Shown here: positions 1 to 4,851 of the stretch, one piece after another
Layout: each line of letters starts with the position of its first letter
Position numbering within the stretch: the stretch's first letter is position 1
Assembly: GCA_026770585.1 (NCBI GenBank)
Contig: MU646341.1
Location: forward strand, 760,143-770,219
DNA: 10,077 nucleotides
From: Baffinella frigidus
Lineage: Eukaryota > Cryptophyceae > Cryptomonadales > Baffinellaceae
Direction of reading: 5' to 3'
The notes under the pieces: model-generated
The model's database searches: none
Seen by the model: the letters and a program-made list of their open reading frames with translations, nothing else
Told to the model about the DNA's origin: nothing
Made by a program: the position numbers and the translations under genes

Positions 1-36
1 GTGTGTGTGTGTGATACTGAGAGTGAGAGAGAGAGC
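1..36. repeat. GT and GA microsatellites
   Basis: A (GT)6 run is followed by a GA-rich run with two interruptions. It is a simple-sequence repeat with no coding meaning. Confidence 0.9.
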
Positions 37-62
37 AGGTGGGGGTGCTCCCGGCGCCAGGG

Positions 63-107
63 ATCCCGTCACTGGTCGACGCGCTCCTCCCCGTCGCCAC
101 GGAGGTC
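63..107 (+). pseudogene. Exon A, copy 1 (uninterrupted relic)
   Basis: Reads IPSLVDALLPVATEV and then meets a TAG at 108. Two later segments (526-656 and 731-970) encode the same peptide, and many differences fall at third codon positions (GCC/GCT, GTC shared, CTC/ATC). That pattern suggests former coding constraint. This copy has no insertion, so it shows the unbroken arrangement of the LVDALLPVATEV core. Downstream of GTC it diverges from the EVPLxxHF continuation of the other copies and is probably dead. The protein family is not recognised. Confidence 0.4.
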
Positions 108-133
108 TAGCTCTCCACGGGGGGCGCCTCTTA

Positions 134-156
134 GGGGAAGGGGGGGGAGGGAGGGG
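134..156 (+). other. G-quadruplex-like G-rich tract
   Basis: Four or more G runs of at least three (GGGG, G8, GGG, GGGG) are separated by one or two A. This fits the usual G4 sequence pattern. Whether it folds is not known. Confidence 0.4.
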
Positions 157-290
157 CAACATTTCCCAACGGTGACGTCCGGGTTGGAAGTTTCGTGTTG
201 GTGCACAGAGCCTGCGTGTCCACTCGAGGGTAGAAGTGTGACTATTTTAAAACAGAGCTTCTTTTACAAGTGAAGGGGGGGAAAAGAAAT

Positions 291-332
291 GTGTAGTAAT
301 TTTCATACAAATAGGGGCATTTGGTCACGTAG
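291..332 (-). mobile_element. Partial repeat related to the intron element at 9453-9492
   Basis: Read on the minus strand this matches the start of the element at 9453-9492: ACGTGACCAAA, then GC, CTATTTGT and GAAAATTACTACAC in the same order and at nearly the same spacing. It is an old dispersed-repeat fragment. Its outer end forms the left arm of the palindrome at 321-362. Confidence 0.5.
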
Positions 333-362
333 CTCAAGTTATAACTTGAGCTACGTGACCAA
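321..362. repeat. Perfect 42-bp palindrome
   Basis: TTGGTCACGTAGCTCAAGTT is followed by AT and then its exact reverse complement. Flanking GGGCAT (315-320) and ATGCCC (365-370) extend the symmetry after a 2-nt interruption. GCTACGTGACCAA also occurs at 9450-9462 and a close form at 6073-6083, so this looks like two ends of one element family joined head to head. A cruciform or RNA hairpin is possible. Confidence 0.9.
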
Positions 363-438
363 GCATGCCCGTGACTGGTACTAAATTTAACAACCCCACA
401 TTTAAAATACCCCCTCTTCCAGCCTCGAGTGGCTGCCC

Positions 439-459
439 GAGTTTTATTTTGGCTCGTCC
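439..459 (+). mobile_element. Single arm of the fold-back at 5829-5925
   Basis: The 21 bp match the left arm at 5829-5849 with one mismatch (GAGTTTTAT, T for C, TGGCTCGTCC). No matching right arm follows, so this is a truncated copy. The rest of 110-525 shows no supportable gene. Confidence 0.6.
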
Positions 460-525
460 GCAAGGCTTTCTTTTCGCCCTTTTGTGCTACCTCTCTGCTC
501 TTAAATGCGTTTTGAAGGACGCTAG

Positions 526-656
526 GAGCCGTCGCTGGTCAACGAAATTTACTACACAAACGCTTTACTGTTACTAGTAAGATCAAATTGTGTAGTAAAT
601 TTCGTTGAGAGCTCCTCCCCGTCGCCTCCGAGGTCCCTCTCTTCAACCATTTCATT
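526..656 (+). pseudogene. Exon A, copy 2, split by a fold-back insert
   Basis: 526-543 reads EPSLVN and 609-656 reads ELLPVASEVPLFNHFI. Joining them across the insert 544-608 keeps one frame and reproduces the order of copy 1 (SLVDALLPVATEV), with the extra EVPLxxHF also seen in copy 3. GTAGAT follows at 657 where a 5' splice site would be expected, matching the GTAGCC at the same place in copy 3. Whether the copy is still used, with the insert spliced out, or is a pseudogene cannot be told from sequence. Family unknown. Confidence 0.45.
539..608. mobile_element. Fold-back element (21-bp arms) inside exon A copy 2
   Basis: Arms 539-559 and 588-608 are exact reverse complements (TCAACGAAATTTACTACACAA on the left arm, positions 539-559), with a 28-nt loop. 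The frame of exon A is restored if 65 nt (544-608, or 545-609 ending in AG) are removed, with GA as the only flanking duplication. The loop resembles that of the larger fold-back at 6213-6351, so the two belong to one family. Confidence 0.7.
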
Positions 657-730
657 GTAGATTATTGATAATTTCGTTTTTGACGGGCGATAATGATTGT
701 CACGTGACAAAAAACAAAATGTCGGGAGGT

Positions 731-970
731 GATACTCCGGCGGTGAACACTCTCATCCCCGTCGCTAGAGCGCTGTGCAGAGAAGTTGGCCACCGAAAAA
801 TGGGAAAATGGGAAAATTGGAGCCATTTTATCCACTTTTGAGAAATTCATGGTACTGAATTTCTCAAAAGTGGACAAAATGGCTCCAATTTCTCGATTCC
901 CCATTATTTCCCGTGGCCAACTTCTCTGCATAGCGCTTTACAGAGGTCCCCCTCCTCGACCATTTCAGTG
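731..970 (+). pseudogene. Exon A, copy 3, split by a long fold-back insert
   Basis: 731-766 reads DTPAVNTLIPVA and 940-970 reads TEVPLLDHFS, followed by GTAGCC (donor-like) at 971. Together they rebuild VNTLIPVATEVPLLDHFS, clearly related to copies 1 and 2. The insertion lies after the VA codons, whereas in copy 2 it lies six codons earlier, so the two insertions are independent. Removing 767-939 (173 nt) gives the continuous frame. Splicing is not proved. Confidence 0.45.
766..940. mobile_element. Long fold-back element (about 84-bp arms)
   Basis: Left arm 766-849 and right arm 856-940 are near-perfect reverse complements around the 6-nt loop TGGTAC. The inner 19 bp (831-849 / 856-874) match exactly. 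It could be a MITE or an introner. A short piece of the arm (AAAATGGCTCCAAT) recurs at 7490-7503. Open frames on both strands here only mirror each other through the palindrome. Confidence 0.85.
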
Positions 971-978
971 GTAGCCAA

Positions 979-1058
979 CGACGGTTCCCAGCCCTGCAGC
1001 ACTCGGGTTGGCTGAATTGGTGAGCCTAAATAGGCTCAGACAGAGCTGGGAACCGTCG
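979..1058. mobile_element. Nested inverted repeat
   Basis: The outer arms CGACGGTTCCCAGC (979-992) and GCTGGGAACCGTCG (1045-1058) are exact. They enclose a second hairpin at 1021-1038 (TGAGCCTA, AA, TAGGCTCA). The right arm runs straight into a further exon-A-like start, EPSLV (1050-1064). The AGACAGAGCT before the right arm recurs at 6018-6027. Confidence 0.7.
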
Positions 1059-1064
1059 CTGGTC
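1050..1064 (+). pseudogene. Exon A, copy 4 (start only)
   Basis: GAA CCG TCG CTG GTC encodes EPSLV, identical in peptide to the start of copy 2. No LLPVA continuation follows. It is treated as a decayed fragment. Confidence 0.3.
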
Positions 1065-1103
1065 TCGTTACGGAAGCGTCCAGCCCTGAAACCTGTTTTT
1101 GGA

Positions 1104-1204
1104 CCTGAAGCGGATCAAATCGCCTCTACCTCACCCCCTTTTTTTATTTCGTACCCCCTTTTTAGACTTTTTTGGAGCGTAGAGGCGATTTGAGCCGCTT
1201 CAGG
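1104..1204. mobile_element. Inverted repeat with 26-bp arms
   Basis: Arms 1104-1129 and 1179-1204 match 25 of 26 (CCTGAAGCGG...CCTCTAC). The spacer holds two pyrimidine-rich TACCCCCTTTTT-like stretches. The outside is flanked by two short direct repeats, GAAGCGTCCAG, at 1073-1083 and 1213-1223, consistent with an insertion. No gene was seen in 1065-1281. Confidence 0.7.
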
Positions 1205-1281
1205 GCCCAGCGAAGCGTCCAGAGCTCGACGCTTGCGAAACTAGGTCGACGCGATCCTCACCGCTCTTTGAGACATGTGTC

Positions 1282-1403
1282 GTTGATAATGATTGGCAAA
1301 GGACATGTTGATACTGATCGTCAAATCCACATTTGATAATGTCTGTCAAAGAACCGTTGATATTGATTGTCAAAGAACAGTTGAACCAATGATTGTCGAA
1401 TGG
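1282..1403 (+). repeat. 24-25-bp minisatellite, 5 degenerate units
   Basis: Units start at 1282, 1307, 1332, 1356 and 1380, each beginning (G)TTGATA or TTGA and carrying GATTGTCAAAGAA-like cores. The sequence is AT-rich and degenerate. The unit length varies between 24 and 25, so it does not preserve a reading frame. Confidence 0.75.
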
Positions 1404-1521
1404 AAAGAACAAACTGACGAACTTTATACCCCCAGCCACATGCTATTCAGAAATCCTCTCGATCACAGGGTGCATTGCATGTGGAGGATGCCAGTGTCGC
1501 TGATCACGGAGTGTACAGATA

Positions 1522-1601
1522 GATAGGCCCGCCTCGGGATGGATAGGCCCGCCTCGGGGTAGATTGGCCCGCCTCGGGATGGATAGACCCGCCTCGGGAT
1601 G
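1522..1601 (+). repeat. 20-bp minisatellite, exactly 4 units
   Basis: Units at 1522, 1542, 1562 and 1582 follow GATAGGCCCGCCTCGGGATG with 0-3 differences each and no length change. High identity implies a recent tandem expansion. The surrounding 1404-1521 and 1602-1662 hold no recognisable gene. Confidence 0.9.
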
Positions 1602-1662
1602 GCCATCACACACGGTGGTAGGAGTGCACACGCTGTAAGTTACCTATTCCATGACAAGCGGC

Positions 1663-1816
1663 TTAACCCTAAACCCTAAACCCTAAACCCTAAACCCTAA
1701 ACCCCAAACCCTAAACCCTAAACCCTAAACCCTAACCCCTAAACCCTAAACCCTAAACCTGCACCCTAAACCCCAAACTCAAATCTTTTGAAACCCAACC
1801 CCGAAACCCCAAACAG
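1663..1816 (+). repeat. Telomere-like CCCTAAA array 1, ending at AAACAG
   Basis: Perfect CCCTAAA units dominate to about 1770 and then become degenerate (CCCCAAA, CCCTGCA and similar). The array runs into AAACAG at 1811-1816, immediately before coding-like exon B. The C-rich strand is on +, as in all other arrays here. It is internal and therefore an interstitial array. It may supply the pyrimidine-rich and CTAAC/CTAAA branch-like sequence of an intron end. Confidence 0.85.
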
Positions 1817-1983
1817 GCGCAAGTCAAAGCGTTCTTCCGAACGCTCCTCCTCCACCCTCCCCCCCCCGCCATCGCACGCCACCTGGCCTCCGCGCTCCGA
1901 ACGCTCTCCAACCCTGCAGGGGAGGGGGTCAACGTCGGGGCTGTTCCTGCGTTCCCGGTGCTGTCGGCGCATAAGCTCTCTCG
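1817..1983 (+). CDS. Exon B, unknown protein
   Basis: Starts after AAACAG and runs open for 55 codons plus 2 nt to CG|GTAAGG. The peptide starts AQVKAFFRTLLLHPPPP, continues AIARHLASALRTLSNPAG and ends EGVNVGAVPAFPVLSAHKLS. It has a short polyproline from a C9 tract, then helix-like hydrophobic spacing. The last 64 bp are repeated at 2033-2096 with mainly silent changes and the same donor position, which supports the frame. No family recognised. The CTGCAG at 1914-1919 could be an alternative acceptor for the last 64 bp. Confidence 0.5.
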
Positions 1984-2032
1984 GTAAGGCTTCCGTGTGC
2001 TGTAGGGTGCGTAACGCCTAGAGCTCGCGTAG

Positions 2033-2096
2033 GGGAGGGGGTGGACGTTGGGGGTATGTCAGCGTTTCCGGTGCTCTTGGCACATAAGCTCTCGAG
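2033..2096 (+). pseudogene. Exon B', 64-bp duplicate of the end of exon B
   Basis: Preceded by CGCGTAG (acceptor-like) and followed by GTGAGG at 2097, at exactly the positions equivalent to 1920-1983. It encodes EGVDVGGMSAFPVLLAHKLS against EGVNVGAVPAFPVLSAHKLS. Most base differences are third-position or conservative (GTC/GTG, GTC/GTT, TTC/TTT, CTG/CTC, GCG/GCA, TCT/TCG). A tandem duplicated exon or an alternative exon both fit. An in-frame TAG forms the upstream AG. Confidence 0.45.
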
Positions 2097-2169
2097 GTGA
2101 GGCGTCCTAGCGCTGTCTCGGTCTACTTGGGCGCACTCGGTTGGTAACCACGGGCTGTTTCTGCTCCAG

Positions 2170-2219
2170 AGTTGACGGGTGTGTACCGCACAGCACACCC
2201 AGCATGTCAACTTGAAAAA
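2170..2219 (-). pseudogene. Inverted fragment related to 5928-5975, with hairpin
   Basis: On the minus strand, TTTTCAAGTTGACAT and TGCGGTAC occur in the same order as in the coding-like segment 5943-5972. Plus-strand arms AGTTGAC/GTCAACT (2170-2176 / 2206-2212) and GGGTGTG/CACACCC (2177-2183 / 2194-2200) form a two-part stem. It looks like an inverted decayed copy. Confidence 0.4.
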
Positions 2220-2236
2220 GGTCGGTCAACCCGAGT

Positions 2237-2261
2237 GAGGCAGAGCTAGGTCGGTCTTGCA
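2237..2261 (+). pseudogene. Exon C fragment
   Basis: GAGGCAGAGCTAGG (EAELG) matches the GCGGCAGAGCTAGGC of exon C (AAELG) at 2492-2506. It is cut off by GGTAACC at 2261. The 2262-2484 interval thus lies between two copies of the same exon sequence. Confidence 0.35.
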
Positions 2262-2266
2262 GGTAA

Positions 2267-2308
2267 CCGGGCCCTGAACTTTATCAGCCGGGCCCTGAAG
2301 TTCATAGG
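2267..2308 (+). repeat. Two 21-bp tandem units
   Basis: CCGGGCCCTGAA starts at 2267 and 2288, with tails CTTTATCAG and GTTCATAGG. The second copy overlaps the start of the next fold-back. Confidence 0.7.
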
Positions 2309-2461
2309 CTAACGGCCTGAAACTGGGGTAGTTAGGCCTACGGTATTGCCTAGGACCTTCTACCGTAGGCCGAGGGATCCTAGGACCAAAACGTCTCGGC
2401 CTACGGTAGGAGTAGGCAATGCCGCAGGCCTAACTACCCCATTTTCAGGCCGTTACCCTAT
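2304..2461. mobile_element. Fold-back element family 1, copy 1
   Basis: Arms of 65 and 61 bp (2310-2374 / 2395-2455), extended outward by ATAGG/CCTAT. The loop GGATCCTAGGACCAAAACGT is at 2375-2394. A second copy with the same loop and arms stands at 4145-4306. There is no open frame of its own, so it is a non-autonomous, MITE-like unit. Target duplications are not clear: the left flank is GTTC and the right flank TAA. Confidence 0.85.
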
Positions 2462-2484
2462 TAAAGTGTGTCGCGCGGGAGCAG

Positions 2485-2567
2485 GCGATGGCGCGGCAGA
2501 GCTAGGCGTCCGTGTGCTGGCCCACTGCATCTCGCCCTGTGTAGTGGAAACGCTGTGTCGATCGGTT
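2485..2567 (+). CDS. Exon C, unknown protein
   Basis: After GGGAGCAG the frame reads DGAAELGVRVLAHCISP and then CVVETLCRSVG. It is interrupted by a TIR element at 2567-2795. The peptide alternates hydrophobic and charged residues like a helical-repeat protein, with three Cys, but no known domain is recognised. A fragment of its start stands at 2237-2261. The continuation after the element could be SSDFSEGFTGDRHSVFYMST or GQLRFQRGFYRGSAQRFLHV, depending on how many bases are removed. The sequence alone does not decide. Confidence 0.4.
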
Positions 2568-2795
2568 GGCCACGCCAGGGCACACGTTCAATTTTCAAGA
2601 TCGTGTAGTAAAATAATAATTCAGTCGAGTAAAGTTGATTCTCCCCGGGAAACACGCCAAAGGTGATGGGAATTGGAGCTCTTGCCATGCGGAACACGTC
2701 CGGGTTGTAAAAAATCTGTACCACAATGAGCCATCTAAACACTTTTAGCGCGAACGAGTGTGTGTGAGAAAGGAACTTATGACCTGGCGTGGCCA
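2567..2795 (-). mobile_element. TIR element family 2, copy 1 (inverted)
   Basis: Ends TGGCCACGCCAGG and CCTGGCGTGGCCA are exact reverse complements. If GGCC is a 4-bp palindromic target duplication (2568-2571 and 2791-2794), the element is ACGCCAGG...CCTGGCGT. Minus-strand internal blocks (CACTCGTTCG, GGCAAGAGCTCCAATTCCCA, TTTGGCGTGTTTCCC, GAATCAACTTTACTCGA) match 8315-8518 and 7676-7828. No transposase is present. It lies inside exon C. Confidence 0.8.
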
Positions 2796-2854
2796 GCTCC
2801 GATTTCAGCGAGGGTTTTACCGGGGATCGGCACAGCGTTTTTTACATGTCCACG
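2796..2854 (+). CDS. Coding-like continuation of exon C
   Basis: All three frames are open here, so the frame is unresolved. SSDFSEGFTGDRHSVFYMST is the least biased reading. The block TTTACCGGGGATCGGCA (2816-2832) recurs at 2950-2966. Confidence 0.25.
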
Positions 2855-2937
2855 CAGCGGGCTACGAAGGGATTTTCGGGCGCTGAGAGCCCGAGTTTCC
2901 GTTACCTTATCCGTAGGAACCCCCCTATGTCCCTACT
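2854..2937 (+). mobile_element. Repeat family 3, copy 1, between 17-bp direct repeats
   Basis: About 84 bp starting GCAGCGGGCTACGAAGG match 4516-4597 with few changes. A hairpin TTCGGGC-GCTGAGA-GCCCGA is inside. The interval 2833-2949 is bounded by the exact 17-bp direct repeats 2816-2832 and 2950-2966, as after insertion with a long target duplication. The start resembles the elements at 6030 and 8757 (GGTGGGCTACGAAGG, GGTGGGCTTCGAGG). Confidence 0.6.
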
Positions 2938-3072
2938 GTAGGGTCCTAGTTTACCGGGGATCGGCAACCAACCTCTGGCGCACATCTTCTCCTATCATCT
3001 CCTCTCCAGACCTCTCAGCCTGCCTCCCAATTCCTCGGAATCCCTCCAACCGTAAACCCTCTCGGGACGCAG

Positions 3073-3170
3073 GTTCGTGCTGGCGGGGGAGGCGAATACT
3101 GCGATCCTAGCGGACATCTACGGCGCGCTTGACGCTACCAACCGCGCCCTTCGAAGCCCTGAGCTCGCTG
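3073..3170 (+). CDS. Exon D, unknown protein
   Basis: A pyrimidine-rich stretch and GGGACGCAG precede it and GTATCC follows. The frame (1 + 96 + 1 nt) reads FVLAGEANTAILADIYGALD and then ATNRALRSPELA(G). It looks helical and Ala/Leu-rich. Three further copies of its last 43 nt occur downstream without any length change, and shorter pieces occur at 3291, 3361 and 3787. Together they support the donor position. No family is recognised. Confidence 0.55.
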
Positions 3171-3197
3171 GTATCCACTGTTACTTCTTAAGTTAAC

Positions 3198-3280
3198 AGA
3201 GGTTCCACTTTTGCTTTGAGACGTTCCACTCTCGACTTTTGTCTCGGTGGGCCGCGCTTTTTGAAGGCGTGCCACCAAGA
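3198..3280. repeat. Short direct and inverted repeats
   Basis: GTTCCACT recurs at about 3203 and 3223, each copy followed within 20 nt by a TTTTGxxTxxG-like block. GTCTCGGTGG (3241-3250) can pair with CCACCAAGAC (3271-3280), 9 of 10. There is no gene in 3171-3290. Confidence 0.4.
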
Positions 3281-3290
3281 CAAACGTCAT

Positions 3291-3395
3291 CCTTTGAAGC
3301 CCTGAGCTCGCTGGTACTCCCCAAATCATAAATTGAACCCTATCCATTTATAACCCGTATGGGCCCTCCGAAGCCCTACCGCAGGGGCCCTGCTG
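3291..3395 (+). pseudogene. Two 3' fragments of exon D
   Basis: 3291-3313 ends GCCCTGAGCTCGCTG before GTACTCC. 3361-3395 ends in CTG before GTACTCC. Both preserve the exon D donor context. Each is followed by CCCCAA-type, telomere-related sequence. They are truncated at the 5' side. Confidence 0.45.
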
Positions 3396-3427
3396 GTACT
3401 CCCCAACTCCCAAATTCTTGAGGTAAT

Positions 3428-3507
3428 CCCCAAAACCCTGAACCCTGGACCCTGAACCCTGAACCCTACACCCTGAACCCTACACCCTGAACCCTATACC
3501 CTGAACC
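3428..3507 (+). repeat. Telomere-like array 2 (CCCTGAA variants)
   Basis: Degenerate 7-mers of the CCCTGAACCCTACA kind. They directly precede an exon D copy at 3508, in the place an intron end would be, but no CAG lies at the junction. Confidence 0.75.
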
Positions 3508-3550
3508 CTTGACGCTGTCAACCGCGCTCTCCGACGCCCTGAGCTCGCTG
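3508..3550 (+). pseudogene. Exon D 3' end, 43-nt copy 2
   Basis: Encodes LDAVNRALRRPELA against LDATNRALRSPELA in exon D and is followed by GTACCC. Length is identical to 3128-3170. GCC/GCT and CTT/CTC differences are silent. Confidence 0.5.
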
Positions 3551-3606
3551 GTACCCCCCAAAACATGAATCGAACCCTATCCATTTATAACCCGACCCGA
3601 CCGCAG

Positions 3607-3792
3607 GGGCCCACACGAGGCTATCCATGCGAACAGATTCTCAAGTTAATTGGATTATTGCCCAGGAAACACGCCAAACGTCAGCATTTGATCACGTTTC
3701 CGTACGGAAATTCGTACGGAAAAGTGATCATTTCCCCACAAATTTTAAAATTTCCTTTTATTCTGTTCGCATGGATAGCCTCGTGTGGGCCC
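3607..3792. mobile_element. Fold-back element with perfect 31-bp arms
   Basis: Arms 3607-3637 and 3762-3792 (GGGCCCACACGAGG...CGAACAGA) are exact reverse complements. Inside is a second palindrome at 3689-3730, 17 of 18 paired around GAAATT. The uninterrupted relative at 3379-3395 reads CCGCAGGGGCCCTGCTG, so the element sits in a GGGCCC (GGCC) target that is duplicated at both ends. The inner block CCCAGGAAACACGCCAAA resembles part of TIR family 2. Confidence 0.85.
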
Positions 3793-3813
3793 TCCAAAGC
3801 CCTGGTCTTGCTG
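3787..3813 (+). pseudogene. Exon D 3' fragment after the fold-back
   Basis: GGGCCCTCCAAAGCCCTGG...CTG followed by GTAAAAG parallels 3361-3395 and carries a better donor. It is 5'-truncated at the fold-back border. Confidence 0.4.
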
Positions 3814-3827
3814 GTAAAAGCTCATCT

Positions 3828-3844
3828 TGCACCGCTTTGATGAA
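3828..3844 (-). pseudogene. Inverted exon G fragment
   Basis: On the minus strand TTCATCAAAGCGGTGCA (FIKAV) is identical for 17 bp to 7657-7673. It then reads QDELLP, which resembles VKDELLP of exon I. It suggests that exons G and I were once adjacent coding sequence. Confidence 0.4.
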
Positions 3845-3909
3845 AACCTAAACTTAAAACCCAAAGCCTAAACCCTGAACCCTGAACTCTTGACCATAAA
3901 AGTTGAACC
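3845..3909 (+). repeat. Telomere-like array 3 (degenerate)
   Basis: CCTAAA, CCCTGAA and CTTGACC variants with low unit identity lead into the exon D copy at 3910. Confidence 0.6.
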
Positions 3910-4052
3910 CTTGACACTGTCAACCGCGCCCTTTCCAGCCCTGTGCCTTCTGGAACGCTCCAAAACCCTGAATCCGGAATCCTGAACTTTTAAACCTGAA
4001 CCTTGAACCCTTGATGCTGTCAACCGCGCCCTTCGGGGCCTTCAGCTTTCTG
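3910..4052 (+). pseudogene. Exon D 3' end, 43-nt copies 3 and 4
   Basis: 3910-3952 reads LDTVNRALSSPVPS before GAACGC. 4010-4052 reads LDAVNRALRGLQLS before GCACTC. Both are 43 nt with no indel, but the GT donor is lost (GA and GC), so either they are decayed or they use non-GT donors of the type reported in dinoflagellates. They are separated by a CCCTGAATCCGGAAT spacer that recurs after copy 4. Confidence 0.45.
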
Positions 4053-4144
4053 GCACTCACCAAAACCCTGAATCCGGAATCTTGAACCCTGAACTCTAAA
4101 CCCTAAACCCTGAACCTGACGCTGTCGAAACCCTAGACACGTTC
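4053..4144 (+). repeat. Telomere-like array 4 (degenerate)
   Basis: CCCTGAA and CCCTAAA variants, including a last trace of exon D (CTGACGCTGTC at 4117-4127). Confidence 0.6.
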
Positions 4145-4306
4145 ATAGGCTAACGACCTGAAAATGGGGTAGTTAGGCATACGGCATTGCCTACGACCTC
4201 CTACCGTAGGCCGAGGGATCCTAGGACCAAAAAGTCTCGGCCTACGGTAGGAGGTCCTAGGCAATGCCGTAGGCCTAACTACCCCATTTTCACGCCGTTA
4301 CCCTAT
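4145..4306. mobile_element. Fold-back element family 1, copy 2
   Basis: Arms 4151-4215 and 4236-4300, both 65 bp. The loop differs from copy 1 at few bases. Here the right arm keeps GGAGGTCCTAGGC, whereas copy 1 has lost 4 bp, so this is the better preserved copy. Left flank GTTC and right flank TAA-GTG are shared with copy 1. Confidence 0.85.
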
Positions 4307-4310
4307 TAAC

Positions 4311-4406
4311 GTGCCTGAGACTCCCCACGCACGTTTCCCCGGACATTCGGGGCGGTGGGTCCCACATAGCCTTGGTTGTGGCATCAACTTGGAGGCAAGC
4401 CGTCGT
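4311..4406 (+). other. Open but unassigned segment
   Basis: The frame PETPHARFPGHSGRWVPHSL continues open into the next inverted repeat. It has no copy elsewhere in the window to confirm the frame, so it is not called a gene. Confidence 0.2.
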
Positions 4407-4514
4407 AGGGGCCCTTTAAAGGCGAGGCAAGCCAATGAAGTGAATTTCGCCTTCGTTGGAGTTGAGGGTGCGGAGTTCACTTCAATGGCTTGCCTCGCCT
4501 TGAAAGGCCCCCTT
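4407..4514. mobile_element. Inverted repeat with about 38-bp arms
   Basis: 4407-4444 pairs with 4476-4514 (GGCGAGGCAAGCCA and TGGCTTGCCTCGCC at the core) with a few mismatches. The loop is 31 nt. Both strands are open across it only because of the symmetry. Confidence 0.75.
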
Positions 4515-4515
4515 A

Positions 4516-4597
4516 CAGCGGGCTACGAAGGGATTTTCGGGCGCTGAGAGCCCGAATTTCCGTTACCTTATCTATAGGAACCCTCCTATGTCCCTAC
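4516..4597 (+). mobile_element. Repeat family 3, copy 2
   Basis: Copy of 2856-2937, again with the TTCGGGC...GCCCGAA hairpin. Downstream CTACCGTAGGGCCCTAGG echoes family 1. No direct repeats flank this copy. Confidence 0.65.
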
Positions 4598-4635
4598 GGG
4601 TTGCCTACCGTAGGGCCCTAGGCCTTATCGCGTAG

Positions 4636-4761
4636 GGGTTATTCAAAATTGCTTTCATGTCCGCTGTGTGGCTCACGCCCTCAACCTTAACGCAGGAGTA
4701 TCGGCGCACCTCTTCCGCGTAGCGCGTTTCGACACGGGGCTCGGGAAGGACGACCCTGTTG
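4636..4761 (+). CDS. Exon L, unknown protein
   Basis: Lies between CGCGTAG and GTACTG. The frame (2 + 123 + 1 nt) reads VIQNCFHVRCVAHALNLNAG and then VSAHLFRVARFDTGLGKDDP. It has balanced composition and no stop. Another frame is open for part of the stretch (AFMSAVWLTPSTLTQEYRR), so the frame is a judgement. It is followed at once by a telomere-related array, as expected for a repeat-filled intron. Confidence 0.35.
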
Positions 4762-4774
4762 GTACTGTACCCTC

Positions 4775-4795
4775 TCTCCCTCTCTCCCCTCAACC

Positions 4796-4851
<56 letters not shown>

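Noticed and set aside
662-931. Open frames of 60-90 codons on both strands over the long fold-back
   Set aside because: The two peptides mirror each other through the palindrome (both contain ILSTFEKF and VDKMAPI), so they reflect symmetry and not a gene.
1522-1601. CRISPR array
   Set aside because: The 20-bp units are directly adjacent with no spacers, as are the 23-bp units at 8566-8657. Both are minisatellites.
1663-1816. A true chromosome end
   Set aside because: Unique and coding-like sequence continues on both sides and seven similar arrays are spread through the window. These are interstitial repeats.
1788-2021. 77-codon frame reading through exon B in another phase
   Set aside because: The frame ending AHKLS is supported by silent changes in the 64-bp duplicate; the Ser/Arg-rich frame is not.
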